From Hygrophila difformis (taxonomy: Eukaryota > Streptophyta > Magnoliopsida > Lamiales > Acanthaceae), in assembly GCA_030278955.1 (NCBI GenBank), contig JAOANR010000009.1, positions 35,193,504-35,257,503 on the forward strand: a stretch of DNA of 64,000 nucleotides. The letters are read 5' to 3'. A program made the translations under genes and the position numbers. The notes beneath the pieces are model-generated. The model was given only the letters and a program-made list of their open reading frames with translations. It made no database searches and was not told the DNA's origin. Every line of letters starts with the position of its first letter. The first letter of the stretch is position 1. This document shows positions 43,922-55,299 of this stretch, in pieces.

Positions 43922-43937
43922 TCCTCCCTCCCTTAAG
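43922..43937 (-). other. Polypurine tract of element E
   Basis: Minus strand CTTAAGGGAGGGAGGA, then TGTAACGACCCG. Confidence 0.9.
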
Positions 43938-43944
43938 ATTACAG

Positions 43945-45227
43945 TTATGTCCCCATAACTGTGGTTGCATCGTCTTCGAAAAGGGTCGGGTAACGCTCCC
44001 TCATGTCTGCTTCTAACTCCCATGTTTCCGTTTCACTTTCATAGTTCGACCAAAGGACCTTAACCATCCTTACGGTCTTATTTCTTGTTACTCTCTCCTT
44101 AACATCGAGTATTCGTACCGGAATTTCCTTGTAGGTCAAATCATCATCCAGTTCAATTCCTTCCGGTTGAAGTACATGTATTGGGTCGTGCACATACTTC
44201 TTCAATTGGGATACGTGGAACACATTGTGCACTCGAGCCAGTGGGGCGGTAAGGCTAGTCGGTATGCTAGATTACCGACTCTTTCTAGAATCTCATAAGG
44301 TCCTTTATATCGAGGACTTAGTTTTCCTCGTTTTCCAAAGCGCATCACCCCCTTCATCGGTGATATCTTCAACATGACCTTGTCTCCAACTTGAAATTCT
44401 AGGTCTTTCCGTCTCACATCGGCATAACTTTTCTGTCGGTCTTGTGCCGCTTTCATCTTTCCTTGAATGATCTTAATTTGTTGAGCCATATTCTCAACAA
44501 GTTGTGGTCCTACTACCACTGCCATATCATTCTCTTCCCAACTTAGCGGACTTCGGCACTTCCGTCCCGCTTCGAAAGGTACCATGCCAATGCTAGCTTG
44601 GTAGCTATTGTTGTAGGAAAATTCAGTTAATGGTAAATGATTTTCCCAACTACCCATAAACTCTAGGACACACGCCTTCAGCATGTCCTCTAACGTTTGG
44701 ATCGTTCTCTCCGTCTGTCCATCCGTCATCGGGTGGAATGCGATACTCATCTTAATCTGCGTATCGAGAGCTTCTTGCAGCGTAGTCCAAAAGTGAGAGA
44801 CAAACCTACTGTCTCTATCGGAGATAATGTCATGTGGTATCCCTTGTCGCCGCACCACATTGTCAATATACGCTCTTGCTAATTGGTCCATGGTCCAAGT
44901 GTCCTTCACTGGAATAAATATGGCCGTCTTTGATAGCCTATCGACAATCACCCATATCTTATTCATCCCTTTAGGTGATCGTGGTAATCCCGGAACAAAA
45001 TCCATCGAGATACTATCCCATTTCCAACTCGGGATTTCCAATGGTTGCATCAGTCCTAGGGGTTTTTGTCGTATAGCTTTGACCTTTTGCCACGTAAGGC
45101 ATCTCGCCACAAACTCTGCTACTTCTCTTTTCATATTCGACCACCAGTATTTCTTCTTCAAATCCTTGTAAAACTTGTCACATCCGGGGTGAACCGAATA
45201 TGGCGTGTTATGTCCTTCCTCCATCAA
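43945..45227 (-). pseudogene. Tekay integrase with chromodomain (element E), disrupted
   Basis: Zinc domain: HPGCDKFYKDL and VARCLTWQKVKA, where element F2 has CLTCQKVKA; a zinc-binding Cys is replaced by Trp. Core: WDSISMDFVPGLPRSPKGMN, DIISDRDSRFVSHFWTTLQE and HPMTDGQTERTIQTLEDML give D, D and E. PFEAGRKC lacks the two residues LY found in F2. C-terminal domain: DKVMLKISPMKGVMRFGKRG and SPRYKGPYEILERVG. A frameshift near 44225 separates the last 95 residues, which hold the chromodomain (VRMVKVLWSNYESETETWEL). Chromodomains can guide integration to marked chromatin. Confidence 0.9.
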
Positions 45228-45230
45228 TCT

Positions 45231-45902
45231 TTATTTCAGTTCCCCACATTTTTGTGGAACGCACCACCTTCCCTTGAAACGAATGCTTCCATCTCCATGG
45301 ATAGCAAATTTTATCGCCTTCCCATCGGCAATGCTCTCCTTAATCCTTTCCAACTTCACGTCACCCGGTTGGGCGAGTTTGATCTCGTCGAATATGGTCG
45401 ATTCGACTACCATTGCGTTGAGCACTTCACTTACGGTGCCTGGGTGCACCAGTTCTAAGCTCAACCTCGCCAAGTCTATATACAATGCCGGCGGAATCAC
45501 CAGTGAATTTGCCGCATCGTGGGTCTTCCGACTTAGGGCATCAGCTACCACATTGGCTTTTCCCTCGTGATATGCAATTTCGAGATCGTAGTCCTTGATT
45601 AGTTCCAACCACCTCCTTTGCCTCAAATTTAACTCCTTCTGAGTGAATATGTATTTAAGGCTCTTGTGGTCAGTGAACATTCGACACTTTCGCCCGTAAA
45701 GATAGTGTCTCCATATCTTCAGAGCGAATACGACTGCCGCGAACTCCAAGTCATGTGTCGGGTAATTCGCTTCATAAGGTTTCAACTGACGCGATGCATA
45801 TGCAACGACTCTCGAGTCTTGCATCAAAGGGAATCCTAAACCTTCCTTCGAAGCATCACTGTAAACCTCGAAATCACCATCCTTAGATGGTAGTGCTAAC
45901 AC
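45231..45902 (-). pseudogene. Tekay RNase H and linker (element E)
   Basis: RNase H motifs: [20 protein letters not shown] (first Asp), [20 protein letters not shown] (Glu) and [20 protein letters not shown] (Asp), then [12 protein letters not shown]. This is the complete domain in one frame, followed by the linker to the integrase zinc finger. A stop at 45231 (before the MMEEGHN start) and a frameshift near 45910 separate it from its neighbours. Confidence 0.88.
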
Positions 45903-45954
45903 GGGTGTAGTGGTGAGTCATTTCTTCAGTTCTTGAAACGCGGACTCACACTCA

Positions 45955-47169
45955 CTAGTCCACTCGTATTTCACTCCCTTCTTCAATAGCTGAGTTAAGG
46001 GTCATACGATTTTCGAGAAGTCTTTCAAAAAATCGCCTATAATACCCAGCTAGTCCAAGAAAACTCCTTATCTCAGTTGGACTCGTCGGCGATATCCACT
46101 CGGTTATCGCCGAAACCTTTGCCGGATCTACTGAAACTCCATTGGCGTTTACTATGTGTCCATACCGAGTTCGAAATGCTGTCTTCGGAATATCCTTCTC
46201 GGGGATCCTCAGTTGATGGTAACCACATCGCAAGTCGATCTTCGAGAACACTGAAGCTCCCTTCAACTGGTCAAATAAGTCCTCAATCCTCGGTAACGGA
46301 TACTTGTTCTTGACGGTTACTTGGTTGAGTCCTCTATAGTCGATGCAAAGACGTAGTCGTCCGTCCTTCTTCTTAACGAATAAGACCGGTGCTCCCCATG
46401 GAGACGTACTTGGTGTTATATATCCTTTCTCCAGCAATTCTTCGAGTTGTTCCTTCAACTCTTTCATCTCCAGTGGCACCATGCGGTAAGGAGCCTTGGA
46501 AATAGGTTTCGTTCCCGGAATGAGATCTATGGTGAATTCAAGATCTCTCTCAGGTGGCATACCCGGGATGTCTTCGGGAAACACATCCGGGTACTCTCCT
46601 ACCACTGGGATATTGTCAACCTTGTCCTCTTTCGCTTCAAGGTTGTGAACGTAGCATGCATACAACGCGTATCCCTTATGTATTAAGCCACATAACTTGA
46701 GAGCGTTAACAATCTTGATACGCCTCTTAGGGGGTTGAGAGTAAAAGATGACTCTCTTTCCTCTACTTTTCGATAGGGTGATTTTCTGCTTCTGACATTC
46801 AATCACCGCTTCATAGTGGGTCAACCAATCCATTCCCAGTATAATGTCGAAGTCTTTTAGGTTAAATTCTACCAAGTTCGCGAAGAATTTTACGTTCTGG
46901 ATAACTATCGGAATTCCGTTATAACGTTTAGAGCATGATACTACTTCTCCTGAGTGTAGTTGAATTTCTAAGTTAATCAGCTCGCAGATAGGTAGATCTA
47001 GTTCGGTTATGTCATGATGGTCAGCTTCCCTAAGGTGTCCCAGATGGGCCATGTTAGCTTCAAGTTGTCCGATTCGCATTTTGAAATAATTTATATGTTG
47101 TTGAGATTCGAGATAAGCGTTGGTCAATTTCATCATAAGGTTCACCATATTCACATTTGGTTCGGCCAT
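45955..47169 (-). pseudogene. Tekay gag-protease-RT remnant with two internal deletions (element E)
   Basis: A single 404-codon frame in which parts are missing. The N-terminal 65 residues are a gag start ([20 protein letters not shown]). They run directly into the protease ([20 protein letters not shown]), so most of gag and the zinc knuckle are lost. RT then starts normally ([56 protein letters not shown]) but jumps from FRTRYGHI to [14 protein letters not shown], deleting the catalytic YVDD palm. Both deletions keep the frame. The protein cannot reverse-transcribe. Confidence 0.88.
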
Positions 47170-47571
47170 CTAGTGTCAACAAGGTAGGTTAGAGTTAGAA
47201 CATGCCAAGTGTGTAGTTAGAAGATGCAAAAATTTAAATCTACATGCAAGTATGCATTTGCAATCCCCCAATAAAATTTAATTTATCCATGTGTTTAAAA
47301 TAAATTTATTTCATGGATAATAATAATAAAATGTTGGGTCTCTATATTGGGCCAAAGTAATAAATCTTTGGGCTAAGAGAAATATTGGGCTAAGTAAAAA
47401 AAATATTTTGGGCTCAAAATTTAGACTTTTATAAAATAATAAGTAAAATGACTTGGGCTAAAAATTTGGGCTTAGAAATAATAATAATAGTTTTAAAAAT
47501 AATGGTTTTTAAAAATAATACTAGTTTAAAAATAATGGTTTAAAAATAAAAATAGCTTTAAAGATATTCCG

Positions 47572-47584
47572 GGCTCTGATACCA
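47572..47584 (-). other. Primer binding site (initiator tRNA-Met type), element E
   Basis: Minus strand TGGTATCAGAGCC, three bases after the 5' LTR end. Confidence 0.92.
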
Positions 47585-47587
47585 ACT

Positions 47588-50500
47588 TGTAACACCCCGG
47601 ATTTGATAACCCAGGCCGGGATATCACCGCCACACCTCCCAAGCAAGACATGACTTCATTCGAGCTCACTTGAGAGATGCAAGGCTAATGGTATTTCAAA
47701 AATAGTTTAAAAACAAACAAGTCTGGAAATACTTATATTTAAAATTGAGTAATAAACATCCATGTACGAATAATAATTAAGTTTATGCAGCGGAAATAAA
47801 ATAAAGGGCCGATATGGCCAAACACGGGTTAACAGGCCCGTATGCAGTCATATGGAATAATAAAGTAAATGTCCAAATTAATCCCCCAAATGCATGCTCA
47901 TGTTCCGTACTCTGTAATAGGAGAAAGTAAAATAACATTTATCAGTATTAAAGAATACTGAGTAAGACAACCCTAACATAGCAATAAAGGGGTTTTAAAA
48001 TTTAATAATTAAAAATAAAACTCATTTCTTTAAGCATGCATATTTAGGCAATAATTTAATTCATATTTTCTCATAACTAAATTAAATTTAAAAATGATAA
48101 AGTAAGGCATTGGCATAAATTTAAAAACATAATTTAAAAGGCATAAATAACGACATAAATAAATAATTATAAATTCTAAATCTTTTAATTTTCCCCGTTA
48201 ACTAAGAAGAGGACGCCACAACCAAGTTTCTCAAGTGTCTCGTTTCTCAATATCAAATTTCGGAAAATTGCCGTAGCAACTCGCTTATCGTGCCATACAC
48301 AGTACCACTCAGGAGCCTCAAGTAACCCATTCGGATACACCCGAGACTGTAGACTAATATTTCAATGGCCGTTTTGGCACAATTTCACAGTATTTCACAT
48401 TTCGTCCATTGAGGCACGAATTTCAAGATAGAGGGGCACCCTGCAGAGTATTCACCCCCTACTTCACGTGGAGATCTAGCTCACCCCAGATTAACGGGTT
48501 CTTGAAAAATGTTTTGATTGTTTAGACATAGCTCACAAATCGTGTGTTTCAAAAAGTCGAGTTTTTCAACATATCAACCAAAGTCATTGCCACAGTTTAC
48601 GCCATTTCAGTTTAAAAATTCATCTTAAGGGCAATCGACTTGAAATTCGTACAACAACTCAGAAACACACCAACAAACAACTTTCATATTTTGAGTTTTT
48701 CTAAATTAGGTGAGCAAGCAAGTGAAATTTTGCAAACTCTTCAACACGTAAAATCTGTCAACTTTTCTAAAACAGTGCACTGATTTTCAAACAAGTTTTC
48801 GACATAGCAAACGACCTCCAAAATTTATGGAAATTTATAGGCACTTACACGATACCAAAATAAGCAAGTTTTATTAGAGGCATTTTATGTAAAATCATTA
48901 CGGATTAAATCAGATTAATTCATTAAATTCGAATTCAAAAGCACAGTTCTGTTTAAATCGAGTTTTGACTATCCAAACGTTGATGAAAATGCACGAAATT
49001 TTACAGGCATAATCGACAATTACCTACAACTTTTATTTTTACACCAAAAATTAGTTTTGATCGAAAGTGATAGAAAAATGCACATCAAGTTCGACTAGGC
49101 ATGCTGTCAAGTTTTTCGAAAAAGTCATGCAACTCAGAAAATGTCCGACGCATTTTGGGGTACCAAAACTTGATAAAAATGCGTGAAATTTTGACACAAC
49201 CTAGACTAATATGTTAGGAACAAATCTATAGTTCGGAGTTTTTTGTTTTGGATTCTCGAAATAGGGTTTTTCGTTCGATTTCAGAAAACGCACAAAAGTG
49301 AATCTTTTAAGTTCAATTTTAATGTTTTGATTAAAACTAATGTTTCGAACGATCCTAAGCCACCGATATTGATATGTAAGGCATTATCTTACTTCATATG
49401 AGTTCTAGACAGTCTCGGGGTCGTCCGGGGTCTACGGATTGTCACGAACGGATCTCCTCAGCACGATTCTTCCTCCTTTGGCCACGAATCGGAATCGAAA
49501 GTAAAAATCTAGGGTTAGATCGAATTTTCGGACTTAAAAAGGTAAAAGAAAACTTAATAATACTCACCAACAATCTGAAATCCTAGAATCCTTGCTCTAC
49601 TCACCTCCTTGCTCGGATTTCGTAGTCAGAAAATGGTCGGAAAGTAAGAACACAAGAGAATATGGGGTTTTCGGTTTTGGGAGAAGTTTGGAGAAGAGTT
49701 TGGAAGACAATGGGTGAAAGAGAATCTGAATAATGGCCAAGGATCAACCAAGGGTCGTCCATATATCCTTCCCATTGTCTAGGATCGAGTTACCAAAGTC
49801 GGGGGTCGAAAATAAGGTAAGAATTCGCCGAAAATCAAAAGTTGATCACATTCTGTGTGATCACGCAGCCGCGGCGCGGTTTCCCTCCAGACTGCGCGGC
49901 CACCGCGCGGCTCTTGGCAGGTGGCGTCGTGGGCCGGGCCGTGCGATCCATTGGGCCTTTTTCTCATCTCTTTCGGGTTTCTCTCCTCCTACGTTTTCGG
50001 GCTCGATTTTTCGGGTCATTCTCGGATCATGATTCCTATGATAAATTTATTTCGACTTAACTTGATTTCATGTTTGAAATCTTAATTCCTACGAGTTTGG
50101 ATTCGTCGACTTCTAATTCGTCGTCTTTTGACTCCCGTGCATTTCCGACTTCACGGGTTCTTGGAATCAAAATTCCTTCGCTCTTTGGATTTAATTATAT
50201 TTCTTATTATAAAAATTACGGGTATTACAGTCTACCCTCCTTAAGAATCAACTTCGTCCTCGAAGTTGCGCTTTAGCTACTCGCGAGCTCAGAACTAAGG
50301 TCCTTTCTATATTGTCATATTGTGTTATTGTTTGATTGTGTGATTATATTATCGCGTTTTATTGTTTGATATTGTTTGACTGAACCCAGAATTGAAATTT
50401 CCAAGTTGCCTACATACCCTGTGAAGGGATCAAGTCATTACGTAGTTCAAAACAATTCGAAATTGTTTATTTGGGGATACAAAATATTCGGGTTGTTACA
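47588..50500 (-). repeat. 5' LTR of element E (2913 bp)
   Basis: Pairs with 41036-43921. The two differ by many substitutions and by indels, for example extra bases near 49530-49575. It holds the same internal GGTATTACA/GTCTACCCTCC junction, at 50229/50230. ORF-like stretches at 49733-50276 are present in both LTRs and are not genes. Confidence 0.9.
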
Positions 50501-50505
50501 ATCTC

Positions 50506-50829
50506 CATCCATTTTCACCTCATTGATTCGAGCATCCATTCCATCCATTTCGTTCATTCCATCTCCATTTCAACAAGTGTCTTGGACTTGTTTAATAAAA
50601 TGAGAAAAATCAAGCTTTGGGTCCAATAACTTATTAAAAATCTTTTTTGGTCCAATGACCACTTTTAATTTTTATTTTGAACACAATAGTCCATTCAAAA
50701 ATATTTTGGGTCCAATGGCCCTTTCTTTTAATAAATTCTTTAAAAAATTGTGAAAAGAAAAATTTACACCATTGTTTTGAATAAAAACTCAATTTTGAAT
50801 TAATTAACTCAGATTTAGAGCTTAACTCA
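50506..50829. other. AT-rich sequence to the right of element E
   Basis: Continuation of the sequence that element E interrupted. It contains GGTCCAATGRCC repeats (near 50612, 50651 and 50710) and no coding region. It may be the remaining part of LTR B or pol-to-env spacer of Athila C. Confidence 0.4.
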
Positions 50830-50912
50830 AAATGTGAGGATGTTGATTTTAAACTTAAAATTTTATAAAATTGTTCAAACAAAGGATGTTAATACTTTCC
50901 ATATTTTTTCAG
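50830..50912 (+). promoter_or_regulatory. Internal PPT-like motif and splice acceptor before the extra ORF of Athila C
   Basis: AAATGTGAGGATGTTGAT at 50830-50847 is identical to the PPT sites at 38948 and 56819. Sixty bases on, a pyrimidine tract ends CATATTTTTTCAG at 50912, a good 3' splice site just before the coding-like stretch. A spliced subgenomic RNA for the extra ORF is known for env-class Athila elements. Use of this exact site is inference. Confidence 0.5.
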
Positions 50913-53900
50913 GAACAAATAGTTGTTGAATCAGTTGTCGGATTACCGACTTGCAAACAGGACGATGCTTTGATTCAGGCATCTCAGAGCCGAACAAAAA
51001 TCAAGGAACTCAAAGACGCATTAGAAAAGGAATTCGGGCTGAAGATTATTGCTGAGACTGAGGTAAAGTTTTAATTAAAAAAGGATTGGGATAAGAATGT
51101 GGAACCGGAGCATAGAAATTACAAGGCATCGGGTCTGGAAAGGGATTTTTATCACTGTCTGATGGGATTTTGGGAGCGCATGACGGATGAATCCAAAGAA
51201 GATATGAAGGTTCCAGATGATGTCCATTTTGAGAAAATAATTCTGAGATTTAAAGAGTATATGGGAAGATTGATGAACGTGTGAGAAAACAATTTGTAGA
51301 AAGAGCTCCCGACATCAGCGGAATGGTCAAAAGTGGTATATTCTTAATGCATGAGGCACTGCCTTTTACTTTCAAGCCACTCCTTCTGCAAAATAAAGGA
51401 GTTGTGGATCAGAGATGGCTTACACAACAAGCAAGAAAGAGAAACAGGGAGCTATGCCATAATTTTTTCAGTACATTCCAGCAGGCTGCAGATTTTGGAG
51501 AGACAAATCAGATCTCTCAGATGCAGACGATCATTGAGAAAACTAGAGAGGCTAGGCAACACTGGCATGATCTGATGGTGTTATGGGGAAAAGGAAGGGA
51601 AGATATCACTAAGCCAATATTGAAATAAGGTGTCATTTTGCCGGATGAACACCATTTCGACACGATCTTCCTAGCCGAAACGTATAATCCCACCATCCTA
51701 TCAGAACAACAGCCGCGGGGCTTATATCAGATTTCTGTAATGAGGGAGTAAATCACAAGTGTTACACGGCGCAGGAGAGGAAAGTGCTTAAAAGGAATCA
51801 AAAACAAACTCGTCTCATGAATAAAGCCGAGACCGAGGAATATTTGAAAATGGATTTCCCCCACGACATGTCTTATTTGAAAGAAGGCGAAAAGGACATG
51901 GTTGGATCTATGATAGAAGAGAACAAGATTGAATTCCTGAACTTCTTGATGGAAATGGATGCAGTCGCATTGGAATACTGCAACAAAGGAAGCAACAAAA
52001 TCCTTCATTATGACAGGGAGAACCGAAGTGAGTTTGGCAAACTCATCAGAGAGAAATGGGCCAAGCGATTGTCTGTCATCACACTACTAGTTTTTGTGAA
52101 GAAGTATCTGAAGAATGCAGAGAAGAATCTGGGAATTAATTTGGATGAAGAAGAAGATGTATTGATTGATGAATATACAGGCGCAACTTCCCCACCTTGG
52201 GTATACACTGAACCCCAGCCTCAACCGCAATCTCAGCCGCAGCTGCACCCGCAGCCTCAAGTTCAACACGAGCAGGCCACTAGAGCAGCCCCAGTGCTAA
52301 AAGACAAAGGTAAGGGAAAAGCGGCTGAGGAGCCTCCAAAGAAAAAGTTGAAAAATCTAGCCCGGATCGAAATGGATGCCGAAAAAGCTAAAATTGAACA
52401 AGAAAAGACGGACAGAGAAACGAGAATGGAGATGCAGGCTCAAGAACTGGCGAGGGACAGAAGTGAAAGGGTAGCATCTGACCGGCTGAGCTTCGAATGT
52501 GGCCATCTGCCTCCAATTATAACGAGGACACCAAGGGATGAGACAGATCCAAACCCTCCTATCACCACTCACACCCCAGTGTACAAGGACAAAATTCGAG
52601 CTGAAAAGAAAAGAGGAAGAAAGAAAGAAAGCGTTAAAAGAAGAGCAAATTTTGAAAAATATTGAGAAAACGCGAGCTGAAGAGGAGAAGCTGAGAAAAG
52701 AAATGGAGGATAGGAAAGCTCCTGAAAAATTGCAAGTAGAATTGAAAGTCGGAAAATCTGGGGAAGGTGAAAAAGAGAGAACGGGAGGGAGATGATGAAT
52801 ATTGATCACGGGACAAACTGAGGGGGCAGGACTGAACATTAAGGGAGAACTAAGGGAATTAACTGACCCAACACTCAATCAGAAAGAGAGACTGGGGCGG
52901 GCAGACAAGCAAAAATCGATCAAATACGCCAAACCAACTTGTAGGAAGATGAGTGTGGAAGCCCCAGGGAAAGATTCGGGTTAAAAGCCGATGATCCATT
53001 ATGGAAGGAAGTAAACGAAAACGGCGAAGCATGGTTTAGTCAAGCCGCTCAGGTTCTCGACCCATTGGTGGGGACATCAAGAATTGAAGCAATCACTCCC
53101 CAAGGTCCAACCGAAATAAGAAAGAGAAGGAGAATCTTAATTGGAGAATGAGACAAAGCTGAAGAGAGTGAGCAAATGGGAGTTGACCCAGTCATACTGT
53201 CTGAGTTGTTAAAAGAAGAATCAGTTGAGGAACAGAATGCTAAAAAATTGAGAGTTGAAAGAGAGGAAAGAGATAGAATTGAAGCTGAACATGAAAGGAG
53301 AGATGATGAAGCTAACAACCTACTCCTGGCATCACCATTTACGCGAACAAGCAAATAGATTCTTAGAGAGGCCAGTGATAGGCGGGAAAGGGAGGAGGAG
53401 GATGAGGTATCAACTAGTGTTGATGATCCGTATTTTCCTGTATTTACTTTTCCACTTCCTGTAACTCATAAACTCAAAATTTTAAATAATTAAAATGACC
53501 AAGAAGAGGCGGAACGAAATAGGAGAGAGGAGCAAGCAAGGGAAAACTTGGAAGAGGAGAGACAAAATCTGAATGAGCCAGAAAGAAAATGAGCCAGCTG
53601 ATCAGGGCGCAGGCGAAGAAACAGATTGGCACAGTAGTGATGATGAACCCCAAGAGTCAATCGGTTCAATTAAACCAGTTGACTTTTTGGAAGAGATAGG
53701 GGTGAGAACAAGGATGGGAATTTTAGAAAAAATCGAGAAACAAAAGGCAGATTATGGAAGGAGACATCATAAAGAAATTCAATGGAAAGTCGGTAGGGGT
53801 CAAAGCTTATGGAGAGTTGTAAGAAGCAATTGTACCCGATAAAGGATTCGAGCCAGATGCACTGACGCATCCAACTGTCGACTTGTGGAGAACACAACAA

Positions 53901-55180
53901 GAACGGGGGGAATTTTTGTTGCACCATGGGGAACCGGGATATGTGGAGCTTACCAGAGAATTCTTCTGCAACATTGACGCTAAGATGAGGACAACTTGGG
54001 TTAGAGGGCGTACCATTGATATATCACCAGAATACTTAAACAGGTTCCTCAGTACGCCAAATCATGCCGATGAGTTCCCAGAAGGCGAAATTCTCAACAA
54101 AAGGGGCAAAACAAAGAAAAATCCTACATACCGTGCCATAGCCGACAGCCTAACAAAGAGGCTGACCACCGTCATCACATTCTTCTTCACAGAGCTAAAA
54201 TTGGAATTCATGCCCACCTATGAATTTTATATGGCAAGAATTAGACCAAGCTCGCACCCACAGACTACTCCCGAGAGCATCCTGATGGGGTTTGCAACAG
54301 GCCAGCATATTTTTGAAGTCAGGACCAACAGAATCAAGCAAAAGTAAGCTTTGTGTTACCCCAATCTTACCAGAAAAGTTTGCTTTGATCAAGGGGTCGA
54401 CTTGGACGAATTCGCTGCAGAAACCACAGTGGTACTAAATCCCCCCATCTGAGTTCCTTAGCTGCCAAATCGTGAGAGAACCATGTACACCCTTCCTCGA
54501 TTTTCCGAAGACTCTGACATCCAATCATCCTTCATATCTAGTGATCAAGCACCATCAGTGCAAAGAAGAGCATCGATGCCACCTCTTGTGCCAAAAAGAA
54601 GGAGAAGAATTCAAGCTGGTGAGGGCCCCTCAAGGGTTAATGTTGAGCTGCTTGAAGAAGCTGCCAACCCAGTAAATGAAAAAGCTCAGACTCCGATCCC
54701 CACTTCTGCTCCAGTTCAACCAAGAGCTCAACCATCTCAACCTCCTCCCAGAAGCCAAAATGTGTCTCAACATCCAGCCGACTCACATGCTTTGAAATTG
54801 TAAGCGGCATGACCAAAACTATGGCCGACAGCATGAAGTCACTGGCAGATCTTATGATTCTGGGGAAGGAAGAGGAAAGAAGAGAGAGAGCGGAGGAGAG
54901 AAAAAGAAGGGAAGAAAAAGAAAGGAAAAAAGAAGAAAAGGAAGCTGAAATGAGGAGGAGAGACGATTAGTTCAAGAGGCTACTGCTGGAGAGCCAAGAA
55001 AAACTACATAGAAAACGGTTAGAAAGTGAGGAAAGGCAAAGGAAAATGAAGGAGACCACACTCAATCAGCAAGCTCAATTGATGCAACTTCTGGTTGCCG
55101 CTATCCCAAAGCCGCCTCCGCCTCCGCCTCCAAAAGACGATGTTGGACTATCCTCTCAGCCACAGGATCCGAAGGGTTGA
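50913..55180 (+). pseudogene. Extra (env-like position) region of Athila C, disrupted
   Basis: At least seven open pieces in three frames. 50913-51284: helical, KIKELKDALEKEFGLKIIAE and KNVEPEHRNYKASGLERDFY-type sequence with one stop. 51784-52665: 293 aa, FPHDMSYLKEGEKDMVGSMI and KRLSVITLLVFVKKYLKNAE, then a Pro/Gln repeat and a highly charged coiled coil. 53883-54347: the Athila putative plant transposon domain, YVELTREFFCNIDAKMRTTW, VRGRTIDISPEYLNRFL and MPTYEFYMARI. 54483-54803: Pro/Ser/Gln-rich. The end is again a charged coil. No signal peptide or clear membrane anchor is visible, so an envelope role is not supported by the sequence. Many frameshifts make it a relic. Confidence 0.78.
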
Positions 55181-55299
55181 GACTCTCACGATCACATCTT
55201 GCATGAGCTTTATTGTAAACATCATACAAGAGAATTTCTTACCATATGTGCATATTCGAACTTATTGCATTAAAATCTCTTGTAATTGATGTAATTAAT

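Larger units (their letters stand above)
41036..50500 (-). mobile_element. Tekay/chromovirus element E, complete but internally deleted (9.5 kb)
   Basis: A 5-bp duplication atctc lies at 41031-41035 and 50501-50505. LTRs: 41036-43921 and 47588-50500. PPT and tRNA-Met PBS are both in place. The internal region is only 3.7 kb because most of gag and the centre of RT are gone. A chromodomain at the integrase end assigns it to the chromoviruses, Tekay/Del type. It is inserted in LTR B sequence. Confidence 0.93.

Noticed and set aside
50913..55180. Naming the Athila extra region a viral envelope gene
   Set aside because: No signal peptide, membrane anchor or cleavage site is visible; only its position matches.
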